In this document: positions 31,150-39,772 of the stretch, piece by piece
How the letters are laid out: every line of letters starts with the position of its first letter
Position numbering within the stretch: position 1 is the stretch's first letter
Source of the DNA: an uncultured Ruminococcus sp.
Lineage (GTDB): Bacteria; Bacillota; Clostridia; Oscillospirales; Ruminococcaceae
NCBI RefSeq assembly: GCF_934476685.1
Contig: NZ_CAKSNX010000005.1
Coordinates: 1 to 64,000 of the forward strand
Length of the DNA: 64,000 nt
Direction: 5' to 3'
Made by a program: the position numbers and the translations under genes
Notes under the pieces: model-generated
Told to the model about the DNA's origin: nothing
Seen by the model: only the letters and a program-made list of their open reading frames with translations
Databases searched by the model: none

Positions 31150-32901
31150 ATGTACATTGAAAAGATCAACTCCCCAGCCGATGTAAAGGCGCTGAATATG
31201 ACCGAACTTTCCGCCCTCGCAAGCGAAATGAGAACTGCGCTCATCAAAAAGCTCAGTATCCACGGCGGTCACTGCGGTCCGAATTTCGGTATGGTCGAAG
31301 CTATTATCGCACTCCACTATGTTTTCGATTCCCCAACAGATAAGATAGTTTTTGACGTTTCACATCAAAGCTACTGCCATAAAATGCTCACAGGCAGAAA
31401 GGACGCTTTCCTCTATGAGGATAAGTACGATGACGTTTCAGGCTACTCAAATCCGGAAGAAAGCGAGCATGACCACTTCACTATCGGTCATACCTCAACT
31501 TCCGTCAGCCTTGCCTCAGGTCTTGCCAAGGCGAGAGATCTTAACGGCGGCAAGGAAAATATAATCGCCGTTATCGGCGACGGCTCACTCAGCGGCGGCG
31601 AGGCTCTCGAAGGTCTTGACTTCGCAGGGGAGCAGGATACGAACTTCATCGTCGTTGTGAACGATAACGATATGTCTATCGCCGAAAACCACGGCGGTAT
31701 GTATAAGAACCTCAGACTTCTGAGAGAAACTGACGGTAAGACAGAATGTAACCTCTTCAAAGCAATGGGACTTGACTACATTTTCGTCAAGGACGGCAAC
31801 GACCTCTCACAGCTTATCGAGGCTTTCGGCAAGGTAAAGGATATTGACCACCCTGTCGTTGTCCATATCGTCACCGAAAAAGGCAAGGGTTATTCCTACG
31901 CTGAAAAGGATAAGGAATCATGGCATTGGCATATGCCTTTCGATATAGAAACAGGTGAAACTCCTGCGAACTATTTCGGCGGAGAAGATCTCGGCAGCAT
32001 CACAGCAGAATATCTCCTCGACAAAATGAAAAAGGATAAGTCCGTCTGCGCCATAACCTCAGCAACCCCAACAGTTTTCGGCTTTACCCCCGATAAAAGA
32101 GCGGCTGCAGGCAAGCAGTTTGTTGATGTGGGTATCGCAGAGGAACACGCTGTTGCCCTTGCGTCAGGTATCGCAGCCAACGGCGGAAAGCCTTTCTACG
32201 GCGTTTACAGCACCTTTATCCAGAGAACATACGATCAGCTCTCGCAGGATATGTGCGTAAATTCAAGCGCCGTTACCATTGCGGTTTTCGCAGCGTCAGT
32301 CTACGGAATGAATGACGTTACTCACCTCGGCATCTACGATATCCCTATGATGTCAAATATCCCGAACCTCGTCTATATCGCCCCGACCACAAAGGAAGAA
32401 TACCTCGCCGTACTCGACTGGGCAATGGATCAGAACGAACACCCGGTGGCAGTAAGAGTACCTGCTGCCTGCGTTTCAAGCGGCAAGGAAGTTACAAAAG
32501 ATTTCAGCGTCCTCAATAAATACGAGGTAACTCAGCAGGGCAGCGGCACAGCGATAATCGCCCTCGGCTCATTCTACGATATGGGCGTTGAGGCTGCAAA
32601 GCTCATAGAGGAAAAGACAGGCGAAAAGCCCACTATCATCAACCCGTACTTCATCACAGGTATTGATGAAGAGCTGCTCTCATCTCTCAAAAAGGATCAC
32701 AGCAAGGTCATCACCATCGAGGACGGTATCCTTGACGGCGGTTTCGGCGAAAAGATAGCACGTTTCTACGGCTCATCAGATGTAAAAACGCTCTGCTTCG
32801 GTCTTAAAAAGGAGTTCCTTGACCGTTACGATCCTGCCGACGTGCTCAGAGAAAATCACCTTACCCCTGAGCAGATAGCAGAAGACACAGCAGCGCTTTA
32901 A
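31150..32901 (+). CDS. Transketolase family, DXS-like thiamine diphosphate enzyme
   Basis: 583 residues, somewhat shorter than DXS. The order of motifs follows 1-deoxyxylulose-5-phosphate synthase: FDVSHQSYCHKMLTGR, VIGDGSLSGGEALEGLDFAG then VVNDNDMSIAEN (thiamine site), the catalytic Glu in DVGIAEEHAV, and YSTFIQRTYDQLSQD. The DXS GHLGSSLG stretch is changed to HCGPNFGMVE, so it may be a paralogue acting on another acceptor. It forms a unit with a cupin gene under a MerR-type promoter. Start behind GGAGGTAATATT. Confidence 0.85.
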   Translation: MYIEKINSPADVKALNMTELSALASEMRTALIKKLSIHGGHCGPNFGMVEAIIALHYVFDSPTDKIVFDVSHQSYCHKMLTGRKDAFLYEDKYDDVSGYSNPEESEHDHFTIGHTSTSVSLASGLAKARDLNGGKENIIAVIGDGSLSGGEALEGLDFAGEQDTNFIVVVNDNDMSIAENHGGMYKNLRLLRETDGKTECNLFKAMGLDYIFVKDGNDLSQLIEAFGKVKDIDHPVVVHIVTEKGKGYSYAEKDKESWHWHMPFDIETGETPANYFGGEDLGSITAEYLLDKMKKDKSVCAITSATPTVFGFTPDKRAAAGKQFVDVGIAEEHAVALASGIAANGGKPFYGVYSTFIQRTYDQLSQDMCVNSSAVTIAVFAASVYGMNDVTHLGIYDIPMMSNIPNLVYIAPTTKEEYLAVLDWAMDQNEHPVAVRVPAACVSSGKEVTKDFSVLNKYEVTQQGSGTAIIALGSFYDMGVEAAKLIEEKTGEKPTIINPYFITGIDEELLSSLKKDHSKVITIEDGILDGGFGEKIARFYGSSDVKTLCFGLKKEFLDRYDPADVLRENHLTPEQIAEDTAAL

Positions 32902-32942
32902 TAATAGTATTAATAGTATTTTATTTAACGGAGAAATGCAAA

Positions 32943-33326
32943 ATGGGCGAGCCAAACACAGGCTTTGCACAGTATTTCACAGGAAAGAGCTTCCTTAACC
33001 CTCTTACCGACCCTAAAAAGACCGTTTTCATCGCAAACGTTACCTTTGAGCCGTCATGCCGCAACAACTGGCATATCCACCACGCAAAGAGCGGCGGCGG
33101 GCAGCTCCTTATCTGCGTTGACGGCAGCGGCTGGTATCAGGAAGAGGGCAAGCCTGCACAGAGCCTTTCTGTCGGCGATGTAGTAACTATCCCCGCAGGC
33201 GTAAAGCACTGGCACGGCGCAAAGTACGACAGCTGGTTCAGCCACCTTGCAGTAGAATGCCCTGGTGAGGAAACCTCCAACGAGTGGCTCGAACCTGTTT
33301 CCGATGAGGAATACAGCAAGCTGTAA
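32943..33326 (+). CDS. Cupin domain protein
   Basis: 127 residues. WHIHHAKSGGGQLLICVDGS gives the first cupin motif with its metal-binding His pair, and VTIPAGVKHWHGA the second. Small single-domain cupins of this type often accompany carboxymuconolactone decarboxylase-like or reductase genes under MerR-type (AdhR/NmlR) control. Start is 41 bases after the DXS-like gene, behind ACGGAGAAATGCAAA, so it is in the same operon. Confidence 0.9.
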   Translation: MGEPNTGFAQYFTGKSFLNPLTDPKKTVFIANVTFEPSCRNNWHIHHAKSGGGQLLICVDGSGWYQEEGKPAQSLSVGDVVTIPAGVKHWHGAKYDSWFSHLAVECPGEETSNEWLEPVSDEEYSKL

Positions 33327-33368
33327 GATCTCACACGCATACATTTCTAATACCTCATTTTTATAAAA

Positions 33369-33410
33369 ACGCTCCCGATATCGTACCAACACGTCGGGAG
33401 CGTCCTTTTT
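33369..33410 (+). terminator. Intrinsic terminator of DXS-like/cupin operon
   Basis: ACGCTCCCGA...TCGGGAGCGT with a 15-base loop followed by CCTTTTTT. Confidence 0.85.
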
Positions 33411-33419
33411 TACACAAAA

Positions 33420-33452
33420 ATTCCCGACACTCATTTAAAGCGTCGGGAGTTT
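33420..33452 (-). terminator. Intrinsic terminator of the 33478 gene
   Basis: Minus strand: CTCCCGACG...TGTCGGGAA then TTTTTG, just after the stop codon at 33478. It shares the CGTCGGGAG core with the neighbouring plus-strand terminator. Confidence 0.7.
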
Positions 33453-33477
33453 ATATGCTATAAATTTTTATCAGTTA

Positions 33478-34746
33478 TTAAAGATAAGCGCCGAATTCAA
33501 CGTTCTCCTGATTGATGCTCTCGATCTCATCATTTATACCGCTGACGATCTCTCCCGCCTTGTTCTTCTCGTCGATAAGTACAAGAAGCTGCGCCTGCAT
33601 ATCCTCGATCTGCTTCTTCATAGTTTCTACCTTTGTGTTGCAGTCGAATGCATTGTTCTCAGCGTCAACCTTCTTTGACTTAAGTTCTTCGATCTTCTGA
33701 TTGTTGATTGCGATCTGCTCCTGAGCAAACTGCTTCATTTTTTCCATAGGGCTCATTCCCGAATCCTCCTTTGAATCGTCGGCGTCCGCCGCTAATTTAT
33801 CGAATCCTATATCCGGAATATCATCCGTAACAGGATCTGGTGTTTTTCCAAGCTCCTTGTCCAGTGCGTCAAGGCTTATCGGGTCGATAGAAGGCATCTC
33901 AGGGATCTCCTCATCAGCGGCAGCCGCAGCCTTTGGTGCAGCAGGCTGTGCAGGTATCTCTGCGTCATCAGGAACAAGCTTAACTTCATGAGCAGGCTCT
34001 TCCTTTGCCGACTCGCCCACGAGATCAACGTGTGCCGCAGGCTCTTCCTTGTCGAAAAGTGAAACAGGCTTGCTGTCCTCCGCAAGTCCATAGCTTGCCG
34101 AAACAGGCTTAGGATCGTCCCTCTTAGTATATGTCGGAGCGGCATATGCAGGCTTTACTGCTGCCGTATTATTTTCAAGTCCCGTAGCGAACTCGTTCGT
34201 CCTGCCGAATCCGTGCTTCTCAGGCTTTTCCGGCTCAGCCTTAGCCTCAGGCTCTTCCTGCTGCTTAGCGGCAAGCTCCTGACGGCGGAAATGTTCGTCC
34301 ATTACCTCTGAAACCGCCTTTATCTCAGCCTTTTCACGGTTAAAGAACTCAGCCACGTCCGCAATAGATCTGCCCTTCTTGAGCATCTGTGCGATACCTG
34401 CAACAGATCTGTCCTCGAAACCGTTTTCATCCATATCAAGATTTATGCTCACCTTAGATGTATCAACGTGTTCCTCAGCCTTATCCTTCTTGCCCTTCTT
34501 GAAAAGGTCGCTGACGTTCATATTGAGAACGCTCTTCTTCGATGCCTTTTCCTTCTCCTCATTATCAGCAGGCTGCTGTATATCAGGCTGCACATAGCTC
34601 TGATACTCAGGGAAATATCTTTCGAGTATGCCTGCGATGTTTCCCTTCGGGATCTCCATTGTTCTCGCTATGGAGTCGATAGAGTATCCTTCCTTATATA
34701 AACGAACGATCTTTTCATTTGTGCTTTCGTCTTTTTTTCTTGCCAA
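33478..34746 (-). CDS. HTH and coiled-coil protein with long acidic linker
   Basis: 422 residues from a TTG at 34746, nine bases after GGAAGGA. The N-terminus IVRLYKEGYSIDSIARTMEI is a helix-turn-helix like those in resolvases or RNA polymerase sigma factors, and a second HTH-like part (AGIAQMLKKGRSIADVAEFF) follows around residue 120. The middle (about 160-320) is Pro/Ala/Glu-rich and disordered. The last 85 residues are a coiled coil (KQFAQEQIAINNQKIEELKS). No family recognised. Possibly a structural DNA-binding or cell-cycle protein, which is speculation. Confidence 0.65.
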   Translation of the reverse strand: MARKKDESTNEKIVRLYKEGYSIDSIARTMEIPKGNIAGILERYFPEYQSYVQPDIQQPADNEEKEKASKKSVLNMNVSDLFKKGKKDKAEEHVDTSKVSINLDMDENGFEDRSVAGIAQMLKKGRSIADVAEFFNREKAEIKAVSEVMDEHFRRQELAAKQQEEPEAKAEPEKPEKHGFGRTNEFATGLENNTAAVKPAYAAPTYTKRDDPKPVSASYGLAEDSKPVSLFDKEEPAAHVDLVGESAKEEPAHEVKLVPDDAEIPAQPAAPKAAAAADEEIPEMPSIDPISLDALDKELGKTPDPVTDDIPDIGFDKLAADADDSKEDSGMSPMEKMKQFAQEQIAINNQKIEELKSKKVDAENNAFDCNTKVETMKKQIEDMQAQLLVLIDEKNKAGEIVSGINDEIESINQENVEFGAYL

Positions 34747-35053
34747 TGAAATCAGTCCTTCCAACCAGAAATTGAAACTACGATATGTGCCTTTTATATA
34801 TGCTAATATGCTCCAAGAAATTTATGTAAAACGATTTCGCTTACCCAAAGCGCACTTATGCCATAAACTGTAATAAAGAGCATATAAACAGCGTCACATT
34901 CGTAACTAAATATATTATACAATATTTAATTTTAATTGTCAATATTAATAGTAGGATTCTCCAAAAAATATTATAAAAAAACTATTAATCGGTGTACGAT
35001 TTATGACAAAATACTTATTTTTCACCAATAAATCAAATTTTCTAAAATTATTG

Positions 35054-35701
35054 TCATTTATCGGCAATTCTGACAAAGCGGCAGAAATCCCGTATTTTGT
35101 TGGGATCTTTGCCCGAACCTCCGTCAAATTCCACACCTGAGGACACATCTACGCCGTCAGGATGTACAATTTTCACAGCCTCTATAACGTTTTCAGGAGA
35201 AAGTCCCCCTGCCAGCAGGAACATTCTGCCCTTTGTATCTATATTTTCCAGCAGCGACCAGTCGAAAGTCTTTCCGCTGCCGTGATCCGCAGCGTCGAAC
35301 ACATATCCCGCTATCTTTTCACAGCCGTTCCATCGCCCTATCTCCCCCAGATCACTTACGTTGAAAGCCTTTAGTATCGGCAGCGGCGAATTTTCCATTA
35401 CCTCCTCCGTCAGCTCACCGTGTATCTGAACGTAGTCGAAACCGATATCGGCTATCTTCCTCACCTGTTCAGCCGTCGGGGAAACCACCACAGCCGTCTT
35501 TTTAATGTCCGAGCCGTCCCCAAGCACCTTCACAAGCTCCTTCGCCGTTTCCTCATCAATGCATCGGCGGCTCTTCGGGAAAAACATCACCATTCCCGCA
35601 AAGTCAACACCGTTTTCTATAAGGTATCCGACCTCTTCCCTGTTTCTTATGCCGCATATTTTTATCAGCGTGCGCCCTCTATTTTCTGTCACGAACCTCA
35701 T
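35054..35701 (-). CDS. trpF: Phosphoribosylanthranilate isomerase
   Basis: 215 residues: LIKICGIRNREEVGYLIENG, FDYVQIHGELTEEV, MFLLAGGLSPENV and DVSSGVEFDGGSGKDPNKI are the TrpF barrel motifs, with the catalytic Cys in KICGI and Asp in YVFDAADHGSGKTFDW. It catalyses the Amadori step of tryptophan synthesis. It stands alone here, with no other trp gene. The first codons before LIKICGI have no strong ribosome site, so the exact start is uncertain. Confidence 0.93.
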   Translation of the reverse strand: MRFVTENRGRTLIKICGIRNREEVGYLIENGVDFAGMVMFFPKSRRCIDEETAKELVKVLGDGSDIKKTAVVVSPTAEQVRKIADIGFDYVQIHGELTEEVMENSPLPILKAFNVSDLGEIGRWNGCEKIAGYVFDAADHGSGKTFDWSLLENIDTKGRMFLLAGGLSPENVIEAVKIVHPDGVDVSSGVEFDGGSGKDPNKIRDFCRFVRIADK

Positions 35702-36138
35702 TCCCTTCCGTTTTCATATTTCTCACAAAAATTATATCACTTCTCAGGCAAAATTTCAATATTTTTTTCTGTTGATCGCTATCTGAACGTCAATTTTCGA
35801 CATTTGTGAACTTTATATTAACCACATCAGCTTTATCTTCCCCAATATCATATTACTAAAACGTTTGATTGTTAATAACCATTGAGAAAATTAACATTTC
35901 ATCATATTTAGTCCACACTTTCGCAAACCTGCCTATTTTCCGCCTTTTCTATTTGTAAGATAAGTACAATAAACGTTTTCGTTAACCTGTTTATATGTGT
36001 AAACTTTAGAAAATTTAACTTAACTATTGATTTTTGCTAAAAGATATAATATAATGATAAATGTAAACGAAAGAACAAAACTCGGTGTCTATCCAATACC
36101 TAGGTCGACATTTTTCGCTGCTTGGGGGGCGACTTAAT
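35702..36138. other. AT-rich intergenic region
   Basis: 437 bases without a supportable gene. Apart from the promoter at 36027-36055 it holds AT-rich sequence with short palindromic TTAACG/CGTTAA-like elements near 35985; no riboswitch or RNA was recognised. Confidence 0.5.
36027..36055 (+). promoter_or_regulatory. Promoter of the GGDEF-EAL gene
   Basis: TTGATT (36027-36032) and TATAAT (36050-36055) with a 17-base spacer, leaving an 80-base leader before 36139. An alternative overlapping TATAAT begins at 36045. Confidence 0.6.
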
Positions 36139-37791
36139 ATGACTGAAAAAATCATCAATATCAAAACGGTCTGTGAACAGCTTATGGGGCTTGAAAGCTG
36201 CGATAAAAGGACTGTCAGCGAGGTTTTCTCGCCTGCCGCAGAACAGTACGGCATCGTCTGCGCTGCTGCTTTTCTTAACGACAAAAGGACGAATAAAGAT
36301 CAGACGTTCTTTTTCTATTCCGATACTATCCCCGACGGCTTGCAGTCCGTCGAGTATTCACTTGATATAGACAATGAAAAAAATATGTGTGCAAAACTGT
36401 ATCTTGACGAAAACGTTATATTAAATGAAAACGATGTCAGCGATATCAAATTTCTCTGCTGCACCTGCTGTTCGACTGCCATACGCTTTTATCTCGCCGA
36501 TATGGTCGATCACTATCACCATTACGACAAAGCAACAGGTCTGTATAATCTCAACGCACTTGAAAAGTTCTGCCATAGGATATCTGCCGCTGGAAAAGCT
36601 GACCAGTACACCGCATTTTTTTTCAATATCATCAGCTTCAACTATGTGAACCGCAAAGCAGGCTATAAGTACGGCACAGAAATGCTCCGCCAGTACGGCT
36701 CAAAGCTTGTCGAATTTGCAGGCAGCGACGGCATTATCGTAAGAATAGGCGGCGATAACTTCGGCGCATTTATCCCGAACGTAAAGGTGGACGAGTTCCT
36801 TAAAAGGCTCGACCGCACCGATATCACCGTCAACACCGAGGCAGGAAAGCTCACTTTCTCCCTCAGTGCCAGAGCAGGTATCTATCATATAGACGAGCCG
36901 AACAAGGATTTCGGTATGATAATGAACTATATCTCTGCCACAGCCAACTACGCAAAGAACTTTTCACGCACTCCCCTTGTCACATACACCCCTCAGATCG
37001 AAGAAGAATTCATTGCGAGAAAGGAATATACCCAGCGTTTCGCAAGGTCACTTGAAAACGGCGACTTCTATGTGCTTTATCAGCCGAAAGTCTTTACGGA
37101 CGGCAACAGTATCTACGGCGGCGAGGCACTTGTAAGGTGGGTATATGACGGACAGACTATCTCCCCTGCGGAATTTGTTCCCGTGCTTGAAAAGGAACAT
37201 CTTATCTGTGCGCTGGATTATTTCGTACTTGAAAAGACCTGTCAGACTATCCGTGAGTGGATAGATCAGGGAATCACTCCTGCAAAAATTTCCGTAAACT
37301 TCTCCAACGAGCATCTCTATGAAGATGACCTTGTGGAAAGGATAACCGAAATAACCGACAGATACGGCATAGATCATAAATATCTGGAAATGGAACTGAC
37401 CGAAACAGTCGATCCCGAAAGTTCCTCACGTCTGAAAAAATACGTTGACGGACTCCACGCAAACGGCTTTACCGTAGCGCTGGACGATTTCGGCACAGGC
37501 TATTCCTCACTCCAGCTGCTCAACTTTGTGAACGTTGACGTGCTGAAAATAGATAAGTCCTTTGTAAACGAGCTTAGCGACGATACAAAGAACCGAGAGA
37601 ACATCATTCTGCGCAACATCATCAATATGGCAGTAGAACTTGGCATAGAGATAGTAGCCGAGGGCGTCGAGAACAACGAGCAGAAAGTAAACCTTGAAAA
37701 TCTGCGGTGCAACCGCATACAGGGATATATATACGACAAACCCCTTGCAGCCAACGAATTTGCAAAAAGGCTGAAAGCGAAAATATACTGA
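36139..37791 (+). CDS. Cyclic-di-GMP phosphodiesterase, GGDEF(degenerate)-EAL
   Basis: 550 residues from ATG at 36139 behind GGGGGGCGAC. Residues ~30-130 could be a GAF-like sensor. The GGDEF domain has GGDNFGAFIP in place of GGDEF, so it probably lacks cyclase activity. The EAL domain keeps YGGEALVRW, SVNFSNEHL, MELTET, LDDFGTGYSSL, KIDKSFV, EGVENNEQ and a QGYIYDKPL ending, so it should hydrolyse c-di-GMP. No membrane segment, so it acts in the cytoplasm. A single-gene unit with its own promoter and terminator. Confidence 0.92.
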   Translation: MTEKIINIKTVCEQLMGLESCDKRTVSEVFSPAAEQYGIVCAAAFLNDKRTNKDQTFFFYSDTIPDGLQSVEYSLDIDNEKNMCAKLYLDENVILNENDVSDIKFLCCTCCSTAIRFYLADMVDHYHHYDKATGLYNLNALEKFCHRISAAGKADQYTAFFFNIISFNYVNRKAGYKYGTEMLRQYGSKLVEFAGSDGIIVRIGGDNFGAFIPNVKVDEFLKRLDRTDITVNTEAGKLTFSLSARAGIYHIDEPNKDFGMIMNYISATANYAKNFSRTPLVTYTPQIEEEFIARKEYTQRFARSLENGDFYVLYQPKVFTDGNSIYGGEALVRWVYDGQTISPAEFVPVLEKEHLICALDYFVLEKTCQTIREWIDQGITPAKISVNFSNEHLYEDDLVERITEITDRYGIDHKYLEMELTETVDPESSSRLKKYVDGLHANGFTVALDDFGTGYSSLQLLNFVNVDVLKIDKSFVNELSDDTKNRENIILRNIINMAVELGIEIVAEGVENNEQKVNLENLRCNRIQGYIYDKPLAANEFAKRLKAKIY

Positions 37792-37798
37792 AAATAAC

Positions 37799-37835
37799 AA
37801 TGCGGTGCAGAATTTCCCTCTGCACCGCATATTTT
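37799..37835 (+). terminator. Intrinsic terminator of the EAL gene
   Basis: ATGCGGTGCAGA...TCTGCACCGCAT with a 7-base loop, followed by ATTTTG. 12-bp perfect stem. Confidence 0.85.
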
Positions 37836-37860
37836 GTTTGTGATTATGTGAAATTTCAGT

Positions 37861-37919
37861 CAACTGACATAATGCGAGTTTGCAATTAGCTGACATTATG
37901 CGAATTTGCAATCAACTGG
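37861..37919. repeat. 26-bp tandem repeat, 2.3 units
   Basis: AACTGACATAATGCGAGTTT is repeated with small changes at a 26-base period (CTGACAT at 37864, 37890; third partial unit from 37916), directly before the dispersed repeat. Confidence 0.7.
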
Positions 37920-38110
37920 CGACCACAGGTCGCCCCTACGCAAACGTTGAGAAAAAAAACACATAAGACCTCATCAAAGTCGGTTTCAGTAAAAGCCATA
38001 TCTCTGTTTCTTCCGAGCGCAAAGTAACAGCCCCGACCGCCGACAGCGAGCTTGCCGAGCGTCCCGAATTACCCCGACCGGTGAGGTCGCCCGTCCGGCG
38101 AGGACCGAGG
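37917..38110 (+). repeat. Dispersed modular intergenic repeat, copy 1
   Basis: Module A (GCGACC-CAGGTCGCCCCTAC) 37918-37945, module B (TCAAAG...GGTTTCAGTAAAAGCCAT...TTCTTCCGAGCGCAAAG) about 37970-38026, and module C (GACAGCGAGCTTGCCGAGCG...CCCGAATTACCCCG) to about 38110. It ends at the stop codon of the GH13 gene. Other copies at 50003, 55313 and 63150. Confidence 0.85.
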
Positions 38111-38111
38111 G

Positions 38112-39416
38112 CTAAAGTTTCCAGACTTCTACTGAGTATGGTTTGAGTTCGCTGCCGCCGCCAAAATCGTGCATCGTGCCTGTCAGCAGCTCCTCCGCCC
38201 TGCCGCATCTTGCGTCAAAATGCGCAGTGTATGGCTGATCGTCCGCATTTATCGCTACCATTATCCTCTCTCCGTCACAGCAGCGCTCAATTATGCACTG
38301 CTTGTTCGTGAGAACAGGCACCGACAAACTTCCGTAGCAAAGTGCCTTGCTGTTCTTGTGTATCTCCGCAAGCTTGGATATAAGCTCAGTCAGCTCGTTC
38401 CACTCAGGCTTCTCAAAAGATACCCTCAGCGCAGGATCTCCCTCACTCTTGCTCGCCTTTGTTCCCCACTCCGAACCGTAGTATACGCAAGGCATACCCG
38501 GCATCGCAAAAAGCAGACCGTATATCAGCGGCAAATGCTTTTCATTTGTCAGCTGGCTCGCAATTCTCGAAACATCATGGTTATCCACAAAGCAAAGCAG
38601 GTGCTTTCCCCTGTACCTGCACCAGTCCTCAGGTCCAAACTGATTTTTCAGCGAGTGACATATCTCGAACATATTCATCGAGTTAAAGCTGGAATAAAGT
38701 CCCTTGTAACATTCGTAGTTCGTGCATGAGTGCAGCATTTCATCATTTACCCAGCGACCGTAATCACCGTGAAGAAGTTCGCCGATAAGCACAAAATCTT
38801 CCTTTACCCAGTTTGCGTGCTGCCTTAAACGCTTTAGGAAATCAAAACTCAGACAGTATGCAACGTCAAGACGCAGACCGTCAATGTCAAACTCTCTCAC
38901 CCACTTCGTCACATTTTCAAGTATGTGATCCACTACCGCAGGATTGTTCAGATTGAGCTTTACAAGATCATAGTGACCTTCCCAGCCCTCGTACCATAAA
39001 CCGTCATTGTAGTCGCTGTTTCCGCCGAAATTGATGTTGAACCAGTCCTTGTAAGGCGAGTTCTCCCTGTTTTTCAGTACGTCCTGAAATGCCCAGAAAC
39101 CTCTGCCCACATGGTTGAATACACCGTCAATGACCACCTTTATGCCCGCCTCGTGCAAAGCCTTTACGACCTCTGCAAAATCCTCGTTCGTGCCAAGACG
39201 GCAGTCTATCTTGCCGTAATCCCTCGTGTTGTATCCGTGCGTGTCCGATTCAAATACAGGCGAGAAGTATATCGCATTCGCACCCAACTTCTGAATGTGC
39301 GGTATCCACTCCTTGACCTTCAGTATCCTGCTCTCCTGAACACCGTCATTCTCAAAAGGCGCACCGCAGAAACCTAATGGATATATCTGATAAAAAACGC
39401 TTTCGTAAGCCCACAT
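38112..39416 (-). CDS. Alpha-amylase family glycosidase (GH13)
   Basis: 434 residues, no signal peptide, so cytoplasmic. GH13 blocks: I DGVFNHVG; II GLRLDVAY with the nucleophile Asp near residue 184; III VLIGELLHGDY with the acid Glu near residue 213; IV FVDNHDVSRI with the third Asp near residue 278. The C-terminal beta domain is short. It most resembles the cyclomaltodextrinase/maltogenic group, acting on short maltodextrins, but subfamily is uncertain. Promoter is at 39571-39599, with a long leader. Confidence 0.93.
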   Translation of the reverse strand: MWAYESVFYQIYPLGFCGAPFENDGVQESRILKVKEWIPHIQKLGANAIYFSPVFESDTHGYNTRDYGKIDCRLGTNEDFAEVVKALHEAGIKVVIDGVFNHVGRGFWAFQDVLKNRENSPYKDWFNINFGGNSDYNDGLWYEGWEGHYDLVKLNLNNPAVVDHILENVTKWVREFDIDGLRLDVAYCLSFDFLKRLRQHANWVKEDFVLIGELLHGDYGRWVNDEMLHSCTNYECYKGLYSSFNSMNMFEICHSLKNQFGPEDWCRYRGKHLLCFVDNHDVSRIASQLTNEKHLPLIYGLLFAMPGMPCVYYGSEWGTKASKSEGDPALRVSFEKPEWNELTELISKLAEIHKNSKALCYGSLSVPVLTNKQCIIERCCDGERIMVAINADDQPYTAHFDARCGRAEELLTGTMHDFGGGSELKPYSVEVWKL

Positions 39417-39480
39417 GATAATTTATTCATCCTTTCCAAAACAAAAAACTGCGAAGTGACATTGGTATGTTCCGCAATAC

Positions 39481-39512
39481 CGCAAAACAGCGGTGTTTCC
39501 GCCGCCGTTTTG
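39481..39512. other. Imperfect hairpin in the GH13 leader
   Basis: GCAAAAC...GTTTTGC with an inner CAGCGG/CCGCCG pairing, in the 155-base leader before the GH13 start. It could be an operator or an mRNA structure. No regulator is identified. Confidence 0.4.
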
Positions 39513-39570
39513 CAATATTCCTTATAAAACTTTCAATACCGTCTTCTGTCCACTTCAATACTGCCTTATT

Positions 39571-39599
39571 ATTATATCAAATTTTCTTCTTATACTCAA
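39571..39599 (-). promoter_or_regulatory. Promoter of the GH13 gene
   Basis: Minus strand TTGAGT (39594-39599) and TATAAT (39571-39576), 17-base spacer. Transcription starts about 39564, leaving a leader of about 150 bases. Confidence 0.7.
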
Positions 39600-39650
39600 T
39601 TCTCATTTTAAATCAATATTTCGCAAACTTTTGTGCATCTTGCACAACTA

Positions 39651-39679
39651 TTGACAAAAGCAAACTGTTGTGATATTAT
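39651..39679 (+). promoter_or_regulatory. Promoter of the asparaginase gene
   Basis: TTGACA (39651-39656) and TATTAT (39674-39679), 17-base spacer, 93 bases before the start at 39773. Probably also serves the GH3 gene downstream. Confidence 0.75.
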
Positions 39680-39772
39680 ATTTATAACAAATAAAATATG
39701 TTCGTAAAGGTATATCATTCCACCATTGCGGCAATATTTATAATGTATCCAACTATGCAGGGAGGCGTATCT

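Noticed and set aside
31150..32901. Calling the gene dxs
   Set aside because: The GHLGSSLG stretch of true DXS is altered and the operon and MerR-type promoter do not suggest isoprenoid synthesis, so only DXS-like is stated.
36027..36138. c-di-GMP riboswitch before the EAL gene
   Set aside because: The leader is about 80 bases and shows no GEMM-type conserved core.
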